Shown here: positions 34,237 to 47,500 of the stretch, piece after piece | Layout: the number at the start of each line of letters is the position of its first letter | How positions within the stretch are numbered: position 1 is the stretch's first letter | Source: Toxoplasma gondii ME49 | Taxonomy: Eukaryota; Apicomplexa; Conoidasida; Eucoccidiorida; Sarcocystidae | Assembly: GCF_000006565.2 (NCBI RefSeq) | Contig: NC_031471.1 | Location: forward strand, 2,550,691 to 2,614,690 | Direction: 5' to 3' | Length of the DNA: 64,000 nt | Notes under the pieces: generated by a model | Told to the model about the DNA's origin: nothing | Seen by the model: the letters and a program-made list of their open reading frames with translations, nothing else | Databases searched by the model: none | Made by a program: the position numbers and the translations under genes

Positions 34237-37200
34237 GGGACGAGCGGAACCACATGGGGGCGGAGCGTACTCGAGAGGGACGCCACAGAGTCAGGAAGAG
34301 AACTCATGCAGATGCAGAGAAACTCAGCCATGGCCAAAATCGACGCTCGGTTAGCTACAGTGACCGGGCACTCGAGACGCTTCAACGATTCCCACACTGG
34401 TGTACAGGAACGGGTTAGTGACTGTTTGTCGATGCGTCTCCAGAAAAGTCGCTCGTGGGATGGGGTCTGCGAGTTGCCACACGCAGACGCAAAAAATCGA
34501 TCATGGTCCTATCCAGCCGAATGCACTGCTGAGGAGTCGCTCCCTCTCAGAGACGAAGGACGCTGTACACGTCCGCGGATCTGTATGTCGGGAGAGGCGT
34601 AGGCATTCGTCTGTGGAGTTTTCTGTTGCAATTCCCTCTCTCTGTCCTGGCCATATGCTGAAATGATGCTCGCGTCCTGCTCTGCGACGACGCGCAGTTC
34701 ACGCGTTTCGACCCGGGAAACACAGGGAACACGAGAGAGTCCTTCCAAACACAGGTGTGGAGAGGTACACACCGAGCAGAGACAACGCGCTTCTGGTCCC
34801 TAGATTTGGCGCCTCTGCTTGGTGTTTCCTGTCTCTTCAGTTTGCAGTCGACCCGCTGGAACGAGGGTGACTCATCAGTATGCGCTGTCTTTGGAGTTTT
34901 GGAGACACGCCAGCAAGTGACGAGGCAAGCTTTTCTGTGGCTGCAAGCGTGGGTTTGATGACAAGAAAACGACAAAGGAGGACGTGCATGCTTTCTAGCA
35001 AGAAAAAGAATGAGGTGGTAGGCGGGATGGAACAAGGAAGAAGGTACAGAAGAAACGAGGGACGTGCAGCGAGATGTGTGCGCCCCGCTAGAGTAATTGT
35101 GCTTCCCATTCTCGAGGAGCCAATGTTGTTTTTTTCGTCGCGTTTTAGACTCAATGTCAAGCGAATAAGCTATATTTGACCCTGCAGGTATTTCTGAAAC
35201 GCAATGGCCTTTTTACGGCACTTTCTGCTGGTCTTCGAAGCCTGTTCCATCGCTGGCAGAAAACTGGCGAACGACGGCGCTCCACCGTGGTACATAAAGA
35301 CAATGTTTCCTCGTTTCAGCTTTTCACGTTCCTTCTGCACTCCCTGCGGAAACGAAAGGCAGTCCCCATGCCTGGTTTAGTCTCATTAAAAAGAAACCTA
35401 GAACGGTTTTTGTCTCTATGAGTCGACGGGAACGGTTCGAATCCACCCACATTCGTTTAGGTAAAACGCGTTTCCTAACGAGCTGGCGTGTCGCGAGGCG
35501 CGTTGTCCTCGCAGTACCGGAGGAAATTGGCTCACAACGCTGTGTGCCCTAGGCGTGAAAAGCTCACAGTTCCTCGAGGTCGCAGGTGCAATCTAATAAA
35601 ACAGCAACTGCGCGGGACGCCAGCGTAGACGTCCGGAACTGCACATACCGTCGTCTTTAGTGTAGCAGAAAAGCACGCTCCCCTCAGCTTTGCACACCGA
35701 GGAGAAATTGCCAAGAAGAGTGAACCCGTATGCGTTTCTCACATACTGCCACTGCACATTCAAGGTGCTGCAGCGCGTGTTTAGACGAGCAGGGTCATGT
35801 GCTGGAGAAAAAATGTCACGCTCACGCTAGAGGCACTCGACCTCCCCTGTCGACCTCTCGGAAGAAAGGGATAGTTGAGCAGAGCACCCTTATCTGCGAC
35901 TTCTATTTACCGTCTGTCTTGGTAGGTTTAAGCAGCAAGGGGAGGATATGGGATGTACACATGGCGTTGCTGAAGTTTTCTCCGGTGACACTGCAAGTGT
36001 CATCCGGTGGCGGCGTCTGACAGTCACGCTTCTCTGGTCAACTATATGCAGAGAAAGGAAACAGACGCGTCACAGAAGTTGATGTGGAACGAAAGGCCGG
36101 CGCTGTCTCGTGAAAGAGTTTCCAGTCCACTACACTGAAATGTATGCCAGTGAGTATAACCAGACCATTACCCAATCCACTATCGTTAGCGGCATTTAGA
36201 CTGTCTGTTGTTCGTTCGTCCTCATCACGGAGGACAAACTGCTGGCTCACTCGATTGTAGCTCCGGGATCTCGTGGAATTTGCCTACCGTTAGGAGTTCG
36301 AAGATCATCCCCCTTCTCTGCCGTGTAAGCGTTTTGCAGTCGATTAACGTGTGCAAGAAGAACCCTCAGATACTCTTACAGTTTGCGAAATTCTGAGCTG
36401 TGTTCACGTAGAAACGTTTCATGCATTCTACTGCTATCCATCTACCATGAGCGAAGGGAGCAAAAGGGTGGTGGCAGCCGCGCTGACCTTCTTTGCCGAC
36501 TTCGGACGGGGGGACATTTCAGGGAAACCTACAGTTACTTCTTGCTAGCAATCAGTAGCATTCGTGTGGTACTTCAACGGTTCGTTTGTCTGTCGCGCCC
36601 TGCTCTGCGTTATGACGTACCAACAGAAGCAACGAAGAGCTGGCGTCCGCGTATTGACAAAACACGTGTGGCCGTAAAAATCACGATTTTTTGACCGGTA
36701 GTTCGGCAGAGCGGCTTCGCCAATTAAACGCTTTCTGAAGAAATGAGGATGGACCCTCCTGCGGAAACGTTTTACGCTTTTTGCTTGGGTTGCAGCCCTA
36801 CCGATGATTTGAGTCTCCAAGAGGCTATCTTGTAGCCCTCTTGTCGTTTAATGTGTGTCTGTGTTAAAACGTGCTTTTTAGGAATTCGTATTTTTCAAGT
36901 GAAGCGTGTTACTTGAGGAACCGCCCGCTTCGTACGCCGAATAAAACAGTCCGAAAAAAGCCCCCAAGATCGAAACGAAGATCGACGTCTCGAGCATGTC
37001 AGACTCACATATTCCACTCCACACCATGTGTGTCACTATGAATCCCAATCGTTGCTGTATACGACGTGTGGAATTATTCAGAGTCGTGAGACATTCAGCG
37101 GCGAGCACGTGCGATCCTCGGCGTTCGGCGTCTTGGAAACGGTGGAAGGTAAGGAGACGAGTCCGTTTTTGGCTCTCCAGTTGTCGTCACAGGATAGCGA

Positions 37201-40200
37201 CACACTGGCCGAAGCTGTTTCTTTTCGAATTGATCTTCTTGTCGCGTCCGACCACGAGCTGACCTGTATATTTAGGGGGTCTGTCGCCTTTCTTCCGGTT
37301 TATCGCGTTGTGTTGTTTTTCTGTGTAGCCAGAGTCAGAACAGGGCCATCGGAACCGCTACGGCACTCAGGAGGCACACTTTTTCTCGCCTTCGTTACCT
37401 CTCTTTTAACAGCGGTAATGTGGTAAACTGGACGGGAGCGCGCAAGAAGGACTCTCAGGGCATGAGAAACAAGCGCTACATTTACCCTAAAGTGAGGAGA
37501 GTGGTTTCGTTTGTGTCACACAGTATAGAAAAGTGTAGACCAACCAGGGCAAGTGGGAGTAGGAGAGTCGTTCGACATCTGATAGAGGTAGGATCTCTCT
37601 TTTGGCGTCTGCACAAGGAGCAAATGATGAGGTCGATCATTTATAGTGCCTCGAAACCAGCTCTCTACTTGAGTTCGAGTACTCGAGGCAGTGAATCCGG
37701 GCTTCAGATGGTGTGTTTGCTTCTCAGGTGTCTACAGTTGCTGACTAGATGTGCATTTTTCGATGCTTTGCTGTGGCTTGTTATCAAATGATGCTTTTTC
37801 CTGGCGCCACACCTCCGTTTTTTCGTTGTTTTACTTGGGCATTATTTTTCCCCTGGCTCATGTCCGGTCCCCGCTAGTGTCTGAGCTTCACCATCTCCAA
37901 TCGGCTCCGCCTGACGACAGCTGAAGCTTCGCTATTAAAACATGAGCTTGGTGTTTATGGTCCAGAAAATTTTAGCTATGTGGTTTTCAAGATAACAACG
38001 AGCCAATAAGTCTCCCCTTTAGCTAGAGCGAATCGGTATGTTTTTTTACCACGAATGGTAAAGCCCCCTCCCCCCACACACTGCCTGTCCGTGTTCAACG
38101 CAGAATTCGTCTCGTTTGCAACGTGCTTGTCGTGTCGAGACTCTGCTTCATAGTCTCTTGTGGAGGCGGACCGGTACGTGATCTTTTCCGCCTTTCTTAC
38201 AAAACAAGTGGTTCTTTCGTTTCATGTTCAGTGGAGCTGCCTCCTCAGCCCGTTTTCCGCTTGCATTCTTCTACACCTCTTCGCTCGAGATCTTTTTTCC
38301 ACGCGGAAATGCCAAAATGTTTCTCCCTGTATCCCAGAGACAGAAAGACGTCTGTATCTACCTATTGCTGTGATCCTCCAGACAGTGTGTGTATTTGGAC
38401 TGGCGATCCTTGGATCACACCCTTTTCTGGATGGCAGAAAAACAGACAGGTGGTTGTTTTCTTACTCGTGCATAGCAGCAGAACGAAGCGTCTTTTATGT
38501 GCCGATAGAGAACGCTTTCTCATTAGCAAAGTGAAGCCAGGTGGCGATTCTGAGTTGAGTAACGCTACCTCTCGTTGCACGCTTGTTTGTACAACAGAAT
38601 GGTAACCTTGTCTTTCAGTCAGACGGGGGGTTGAGCTACTCCACAGCGGGAATCGTTCCCGTTTTTCTGAGACCTTAACGAGGAGAAAAACAGCTGCTTC
38701 TTCGTTCATGAGTTGAGCCAGATAGGCAGGAAGATTCGTGTGCACCGAATGCATCGGATGTTCTTTCGTTAGTACCCTTCCTTGCTGTCTGCTTGAGTGT
38801 AACGCGTAATACCGTAACCAGAGTTAGACACACGCTTTCTGCGAATTTTCTTCGTGGCCGTTGCGGACGTCTGCCTTCTGGAAGCGGGAGTTGTCATTTC
38901 AGTGTCCGCGTGTTCTCGTCGTACGAAGGTCCCCTGCCCAATCAGTCCTTGGAACAAGAACTGTTTTTGCTTCCTGTCCAGAGTTGAAGACCAAGGAAAT
39001 GCCCGTGCAGATTCAAAAGATGCTAGAGCGGGTTTCAGAAAGATCTCTAAATTAAGAAATCTGTTGGCGCTAAGGACGCATCGCTATGCCACTGCATCGG
39101 AAATTTTGTGGTGACTGCATCACCACGGCGGTCATCCGTCGTAGGAAAAGTGTCGAGTGTTTCCACCAGCATTTGCCTGAGTCTTTCACACGTGACTGTG
39201 TCTGTATAGTGCTTCCCTTTGCGCCTTGTTTCCGGTTTCCGTGCAAATTGTTCGCGACATTCGCAGTTCCGCGTGTCGCCGCATGAGTCTTTCTGCTTCT
39301 CTCCCGGGCTCTCGCAAAATCCGCCTAGTGGGAGTATTTAGGTAGAACCTAGTGACTTGGTTTTTGATTGCTTGGAGAAGCGAGTATCACCAGTTGGGGA
39401 AACGGCGTTTTCGCCCGCGGTGTCGCTCGTTTCCCTCAATCACTGGGCCTTTGCGTTTCGCTTTGCTTTTGTTCTCAGACCCCTACCTGGGAAAGCGGAG
39501 ACGGGAACAGCTTCAACGTCTTTTCAAAACCAAAGGCAAAGGTACAGTCTGCTCTGTGTCTTTTTGTTCTCTGGTTCTCAAGCGCGGGAAACAGGCTGGT
39601 ACAATGGGTGTGCTGCCATTTTCTCAGCTGTTCCCTTTTCATTTTCACTGTCACCGATGCGATCTGCCGAGTTCGGCTTTTGCGCAGACGCCTTGTTGAG
39701 GGACCAGAACCGGAAACCCAGACCGGAGGACGAAAGTCGCTCGACTCTCGTCTTTCGTCTCCACAGTTGCTCCTGTGCTTCGTCTGTGGCTTTCCTACCT
39801 TAAGCTTGTCTGTCTTTTCTTGGTCCTTTGACCGGCAAGACAGTGACAATTTCAGAGGGGAGACTGTAGCGAGTCAGGAAGCAGTCAGGTGAACCGTCGT
39901 GATCGTTTTCCTATGGATTTTCGGCTGCACTGGCCTGTCGACTATCGGGTCACGTTGCTACACCAGCTGTCCTTTTATCCTTTCTTTCCACGGGGGCTCA
40001 AGCTCAGTACATCTGACGCCTCCGGTTCATCTTGGCTTCTCGCTCGTCCTCTCAAATCCAAAAAGTTTCCTTATGTACGTATAAATAGTTATACATATTT
40101 ACGTGCACTATTTATGTGTCCATGCGACCTCGCTAAATGTGGTCGCAGTTGGTTCCTTTTCCTTCCGAAATATCCTGGCAGCTGCGCGCTGATCTGTACG

Positions 40201-40710
40201 GCCCATTGAAAGGGTCGATAGGCCGACAGGACCTGTTACTGTCTTTGTACCTTCAAGACGCATTTGGCCTATTCCCTGCAATTTCCTCTGCGTGGCTTCG
40301 TGTCTTCTTCTCTGGCGGATCCTCCACTCTTCGCCACATGCTCCCCCCCTTTTTCTCGACCGTCGATCCTATTCCGACTTGTCTCTGTCTTTTCTGTCTC
40401 GGCATGCCTTCCCTTGGTTCTGTCGTCCCCTCTCTGTTTCGTGTGTCGCCGTCTCTTTACGGTGGAGACAGCCATGCACATATTTATATACATATATATA
40501 TTCATGAAAAGTTTATATATGAATATATATACACGTGTATAGGGAAGCCTTCGTTCCGGTGTGCAGGGGATCCGGGTCGTTTTGAATTTAGTTTTTTCAC
40601 GATTCGCTTCTCTTTGCGTGTTCTTTTTGTGTGTCTTTTCCTGTCCATGTTTCCCGAGCTTCGGTCTTATCTGTAAAGTTGAGATTTTTCGTTTGCCGCG
40701 TGCGTCAACC
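34237..40710. other. Intergenic stretch upstream of CDPK7
   Basis: No conserved coding sequence, RNA gene or mobile element was recognised on either strand in these 6.5 kb. The left part should contain the 3' untranslated region of the preceding gene. From about 39.3 kb the plus strand becomes CT-rich, consistent with a promoter and long leader for CDPK7. A short AT-rich patch with TA steps lies near 40480-40545. Confidence 0.45.
39300..40710 (+). promoter_or_regulatory. Probable promoter and CT-rich leader of CDPK7
   Basis: CT-rich plus-strand DNA leads to a start codon in strong context (caaccATGG). The leader is probably more than a kilobase or contains a leader intron. The exact start site is not readable. 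Confidence 0.3.
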
Positions 40711-41719
40711 ATGGCGAGAAACGACTTTGTCGATGTCGCGCCGCGCTCCAGACAAGCGCACTTTGAGATTCTTTCTCGGGGTTCTCTGCCTTCTCCGTTC
40801 TCCTGTAGTCTTCTACAGCCTTCAACTTCTTCTGCCGACAGCATGACCGAAGCAGCGATCAGCCTGTCTGGGTCGCCTCCGACGGGAGGACCGACGCGTT
40901 CCGCGGCCAAGCCACAAAGACTCTTTCTCTCCGCTTCGTTAAATGCCACAGGCACTGCCCCGTTCGTTTGTTCCTCCTACACGCCCTCGCGAGTCTCTGG
41001 AGAGGAGAAGCGAACTCGCGTTGGAGCGAGAGAAGCTTCAACCAGACCAGAGACGGAGGGCGAACGAGAAAAAAGACTTCAACAAGACGCAGAAGCGAAC
41101 GCGAGGACTGAGAGACCCAGGAAAGGAGACAGACACGGACGAGAGGGAGGTAACATAAAGGACGATCGAAAAGTGAAGGGACGAGACCGAGAAGACGCAG
41201 GGGAGAGACGGATCCGAAGCTGTCCATCGAGCTATTCATCTGCACATTGCTTGCCGGGGATGATAACGGGTGGCGGGTCCCGCTCTCTAACTTCCCCAGC
41301 GGGCAATTGGCCGCGCACAAGCCGAACAGCCAAGGAGACCCGCGCTCAGTTGACGCAGCTCTTCAAGTACGGAGGGGTGTCGTGCTCCGTGTCTTCCTTC
41401 TCAACATCAGATGCAGACAGTCCTCGGGGAATTCCACATTTTTCTTGTTTCGTAACAAGTGGAGTCCGACGCAGGATTCTCCGTACAGAAGCAGGGCTCT
41501 AAAGCTAGTACACGAGCACGTCGAGGCATTTGTCTCTCTCTTTCTGAAAGATTAATTCAATGGCTCTGAAAAGAAACGCGCACTGGGTTTTCCAGTCCCC
41601 CGGTGCTGCAGTAGTTGAGTCAGTGTGTGGAGCGACATTTGGCTCGTTTATCCGTTCACAGGAAGGCAACGCGAGTTCTTTTCTATGCACCGGCTTATGC
41701 ACACTGTGGACTTTAACCT

Positions 41720-41762
<43 letters not shown>

Positions 41763-44528
41763 TTGTGACGCATTCGCTGAGTAGATGTCGCACGTGCTGT
41801 CTGTCTCTGTCGTTGTGGTGTCGCGTTTTCTAGTTGGCGCCTTCTGTTTTCGGCCTTCCGGTGTCTCATGTCTCGTCGCTTCCACTTTCTGTTTCTCCAG
41901 CGAATTCGCAGAGCGGCGGCCATGTCGGACGTCAGGGTCAGGACCTCCCTTGATGCATTTCATTCGCCACACATGCGGAGGGTGTCGAACAGGAAAGGTT
42001 CTGGACAAGACAGCTCTTCTCTGTCTTTTCTCGCACTTGCCAGGTACGCCCTTTCTCCTTTGTTCATCGACTTTGTCCACTTTGCTGCCTTGCAACGGTC
42101 GCGCTGGGCTCTCATTCCGCCGACAACCGCCTCGCGCCTTGTTTCTGCGTCGACGCCGTCTCTGTCGCTTCGTCAAAAGAATGTATCTGCCTTCTCTCCG
42201 CGCTCTGTTTGCTCTTTCGAGCTGCATTGGGCTGTTCCGCAATCTCCTGCTTGTTGGCGCGCTTCTTGGGAACCTTTGAAGCAGAGTCTCTTTATCCCCG
42301 TTTGAGGAACGTCTCGTCCTCGACCTCTCCTTCTCTGGCGTTCTTCCCCCTCGCGAATCGCGTTCGCGCCTTTCTGGCCTTTTCCTCTCTGCAGCGATGG
42401 TGTTTGAGCGGTTCTTCGATCTTCTCGACGAAGACGGAGACGAGAGGGTCGACCGGAAGGAATTCTGCAAGGGCCTGGACACGCTGTGCAGCCAAGATGA
42501 AGGAAAACTCCTCCGTTTCCTCTTCAATCTGTAAGGTTGTCGACGGATGTCAGCACTCGAGCACTTAGTAAAGTCCCTGCTTCTCTGCCTGGCTCTGTCT
42601 ACTACGTTTCCGCCGCGCCTCGCTGTCTCTCCTCAGTGTTTGAGCTGCCTGGGGCGATGGCCGCTAGCCACAGCTGAGGCACTCTCCACTCTTCGCGCAT
42701 CCAGTGTCAGTCACCCAGCACAGAAGAAAGTGCCTCTGCTGCGCAGTTTAAGCTGGGACTGGTCACTTTTGTCTGAACGCCGTTATTCTAGGAAGTGAAG
42801 TCTGCGAGAGGGACTCGGAGATAACGTGAAAGTCCTTTTGATTTCCATGAATGGAGTTACAGATTAGGTTACCTTCGCTCCCATGGTCTGTAGGCAGTTA
42901 GCACTGAAACGTATCCAGTGTGTCAAGTTTAAACGCAGTGCAGGTGGATCGTTTATGTTGTTATGTCTAAAATACGTTTCATATTGGATCGTGGATATCT
43001 CTGTTGTTACCGGATCCAAGTGTTCGTGAGTCTTTCTTGCCCCGCCTTCGGCGTGTGGCTCGACATTCGAAGGAGGAGACTGAGGCGTCCGCAGATCGGC
43101 AACTGCTCCCAGGTTCGACTCTAGAAATAGAAGCGTTTCCTGCAAGCAAATATCTCCTCTGCCTGCGTGGAACTTCGCAGGTGCGACCTGGATGGGAACG
43201 GCCTGATTGAGAGAGACGAACTGAGGACGCTGCTGTATCACCTGCCGTTCCGTCTCTGGAAGTTCAGCCGGCGAGGGAGGCGCATCGGGAGAGGTCGCAG
43301 AAGGTCTCGAGAGCGACGCCGCGAGCGCCGGGCCTCGTCGCTGCCTTCGCCTTCCCTGCATCGACGAGGAGAGACAGCAGACGCGCAGCCAAGGGTGGAC
43401 GCAGAAGAGTTTGCGGGAGAAGACAGCGCGCCGGAGAGAGGTCTCTGTTTCTCTGAAACCTCACGACCCAGAGGGCGCCCACGCCGCCTGAGTGTGCCGG
43501 AGACAGAACGACCTCCGCTCACGCACTTCGCACCGCGCCACCGCGCCCAATACTTCGACGCCGCGTTCAGTGGCGGCGAGGAATCTTCCATTTCGTGTGC
43601 CTTTTCCTCGACCTTGCCTTCTAGCGTCTCCTCGTCCTCCGAAGACGAAGAGGAAGACTCACTGAGGTTCGATGAGAAGGACCTACTTGTCCAGAAGCGA
43701 ATCGACGAAATCGTAGAGGCGGCGTTCCAACACAAACAGAGGAACCCCGACAGAGATTTCCGAACCTTATTCTCTTCCTCACACGCCGTCAAGATCCACA
43801 GAGGCAAGGAAAGAAGTTCGCCTCACCTCGTGCAGCCTCTGCACAACGAAGAGGGCCTAACCTTCGAAGAGTTCCTCGCTGCTCTGGAGCAGAACAAAGA
43901 AATCCACGACGTAAGTGCGAGACCAGAAAGGTCATCTCCACATGGCGGCCACACAACACACACTCTCCGCCAATACGCTTCACCTGAGAAACAGGGAAGC
44001 CCACTCACATCACGCGCATCTACATCTGCGCTTTTATCTGCTTCTCTGCATTTATCTCTGTGTCCATCTAAACTCCTGTCGACCTATACATGTAACCTGC
44101 TTTATTCACTCATATATATATATATATATATATATATGTATTTCTGCTTGCATCCGTATGTGTGTATGTATGTATTTGTGAAAGTGTGCGCATCTGAGTT
44201 ATATGAACTCTTTGGTGCATGTTCTCTGATTTCCTTCTCTACTTTTCGAATCGAGGAAGACGTCCGTTCCCGTCACTTCTCCGAGACACTACGGCATCTA
44301 CTCTCTTTCTATGTTTCTCTCTACAAAAAAGCGTCTGTCCTACCAACAGGATCATCATGCTCTTCTACAAGCACACTTCATATAAATGCATACCTTCCCT
44401 TACATGTCCAAAAGCCCACATATATATATATATATATTTGTGTAATTATACATATACGTATGTGTTTGTACATATGTGTGCATATGTGTATATTTATATA
44501 TATGGAGATATGTATATGCATACAAATG

Positions 44529-44563
<35 letters not shown>

Positions 44564-47500
44564 TACACCCGTACACCTACCGGCAGGTCTGTGTGTGTGC
44601 GTCTGCGGATACACACATGCCTACATTCTGACGTGGACGATTTTGTGCGCATGCGATGTACATGTCAAATCGGAAGCTGAGATCTTTCCTGTTGCTTCCA
44701 GCTTCTCAGGTTCTTCTACATTCAGTCGGTGCTTTCTTTGTGTGCACCTCGGGGGCCGCCTCTCACCTTGCCGTTTTCCTTCCCGACTCTGCTCAAGACG
44801 TCGGCGGCGTCTTCTCCCCTGCCTTCGCCTGCTCCTTCGCGCCAGTCTCCTGGGTCTGATCGACCAGCTTCTCCACATTCGGCCGATGTCGAGGGTTAGT
44901 GAAAGGAACGGAAAACTGCACAGAAAGATCTCTTTGAAAGCGCGTTTCTAGCACGAACGTAAAATGAATCGTGAAGCCACAGGGCGCGAGTTCAGCAGCA
45001 CCTGGCATGCAACATCTCTTTGCTTCGTCGCGTTCGACTCCCGTGCCTCTTGGTGTTTGTACCGAGAGATTTCCAGGGAGTCAGTTGCGGCTTGCTTCTC
45101 GCATGCACGCCTACACCTACTTCCTCAAGCCACCGCCGAGGGTAATCTTGGAGCACTAAGGGAGACCCGTTGCTTCCCGTATCCACTGCGATCGAATGTC
45201 GCCAGAGTTTCCTGCTCAAATGTGAGAGTGGAGAGGTTGGTGTCGCCGCGTGGACGCTTGTAGAAGGCCAAAGCGATCGAAACCTGGAAGAGGGCTTGCA
45301 TGCGTCGGGAGCTCACACAGACGAGCACTCGAACGTTCTCTGCGCCCGCTTCTGAACACGGGGGAAGAGATGCAGACTTCAGAGTGCAGATCGACATGAT
45401 ATTCTTCAATATCCTCAAATGCATGCGCTCCTGAACGCATAACCATCAAGCTGGAAAGTGACACATGAAAAAACGGTACATCTCTATACAGATATATACA
45501 CGTATGGAGATGTATGTACATGTACGCTCGTGTACCTCCATCCACGCAGTTTCTTGGAAGGAAATCCTCGGCTCGAGATCTTGTCCTGTGGCCTTCTGAT
45601 GTGTCTGGATTTGCTCTTCGAACTCGATTGTGTCATCTGCGCATGCATTCTGAAGGGGTCCCCGTCACACGGGACTTGCTTACCTGTCTCTCTGGAAGCA
45701 GGATTCGTTTCCTCTTGTTCCTAGCGCCACGGGATCTTTGCGCGCACAGACGTCGTCGAAGCCTCCTTTTCCTGGATGTTCCTCACAGTTTTGTCTGCGC
45801 TTTTTATGTTTCTGCAGCTCCTCTCGCGTCGCCAACTTCTGCCGCTCTTCTTCCTGCTGAGGTGCCGTCTTCTCCACATTCGCTGCCGCTTGTGGCTCCC
45901 GCTTTTCCTCCCGGCCTTGCGTCTCTTTCCTCTTCCTCGCGTTCGGCGTCTCCTCCCGTGAGGCGTCGTTCCCCTGTCATCGCTGAAGGAGAGGGAGCGA
46001 GCGACGGGCTACATCTCTCTCTCTCGGATGCTGTTCCTTCTCTCCCTCGCTCTCTCTCTCTCCCATTTCGGCGAGAACAAACGGAGTTCACGCCTTGCTC
46101 AGGTGATCCTCGACACTCACAACGAATCGACAGAGGCTCCTCTCGAACAAGCCTTCCTCCTCAGTCTTCTTTCCCTTCTCCCCACTCTTCCCCTTCCTCC
46201 TGTTCTTACACAAAACTCTCTTCTTCCTCGCATTCTTCTTCCTCTTCTTCTGCAACTTCATCGGCGAGGAGTGGAGAAGGAGAGGGTGATGGTGAAGCGA
46301 CGAAACACGAGGCATCGCCAGGCTCTTTTGTGAGAGTCGACGGAGAGGTCGAAGAGCGTCGGCCGAAAGGGGAGAGAGGTCAAGGAGAAACTGTGGGGAA
46401 CGAGAAGCGACCAGGGTCGCTACGGCGGCTTCTCACCTTCACCCGACCGCAGCGTTCCGCTGCACAGGGCCAGGAGAATTATCGGAAACGTTCACCCTCG
46501 CTGCCTCCTGACCTCACGCTGCAGGAAGGCGAGAGCAAACACCTGAGGAGAGGAACGCGCTTTTTCTCTCTTTTCTCTCCGAGTAGATCCCCTCCCGTTT
46601 CGTCTGCCAGTGCGTCGCCTTGGAAAGGCGCCAAGGTAGAGAGGACGAGCAGTGGCGAAGCGGCGAGACGCGACCATAGCGCGACACCAGGTGTACGTAC
46701 ACCGCAAGAACGGGGAGACAGAGGCGGCCGCGGAGACGGGGAGAACGGCACAGAAATAAAGAGGGAACAAGAGCGAGAAAAAAGGCAAGAAAAAGCGTCG
46801 GAGGGCCGAGGAGGCGGTGGAGAAGGAGACACACGTTTCGCTGTCACAGCAGCTCTCCCTGCTCTTCTCGAACTTCCTGACCCTCCTTCAAATCCTCGAT
46901 TTCCGCTCGCTCCTTCTTCTGATCTCTGCGTTCTCAGTTCGACTCTACCCCAAAGCAATTGCTTCTCTGGAGGCAATCCAGCAATGAAATGGCAGTGCCT
47001 TTCGACTCTGCCTTCTCCCAGTTCACGCCCTCCAGTTGTCACACAAGAGACAACCAACGATGAAATCCAATATTCCTCCTCTTCATCTTGTTCCTCTTCT
47101 GCTTCTTCCTCCTCTGCTGCCTCCTCCTCTGCTACCTCCTCCTCTGCTGCCTCCTCCTCAGCTGCCTCCTCTGCGAGGAAGGTTGCGTCCGGAGAGGCAA
47201 GGACGCCGCATGTGTCTTCCTCTCCCTCCCCGGATTCTCTTTCCGCTTCTTCTTCTCCTTTGGACTCGTGCAGTTTAGTTCTTCCCCTGGCACCTTCGCT
47301 TTTGCCAGGCGAACGCAGGCGGCGGCGCAGTCTCTCTCGGGGCTACCTTTTTCCATTTTCGTCTGTCTACGAAGCGGGAAGACGGGAGATGCGACGTTTC
47401 GCGCCTCCAGGGCAGGCGCGCGAAATCAGCGAGTCCGAAGAGGAGACAGCTGAAGAAACTCAGGCAGAGGAGCAAGCCAGACGCGCAGAGAGGAGACGCG

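Noticed and set aside
35401..35460. ggttcgaatcc resembling a tRNA T-loop
   Set aside because: The flanking bases do not pair into a T-stem and no D-arm, anticodon arm or acceptor stem was found.
43167..44951. A 594-codon plus-strand open frame in the CDPK7 region
   Set aside because: Only its first part (43181-43910) is real coding sequence. It then reads through intron 4, including (TA)n arrays, and enters exon 5 in the wrong frame.
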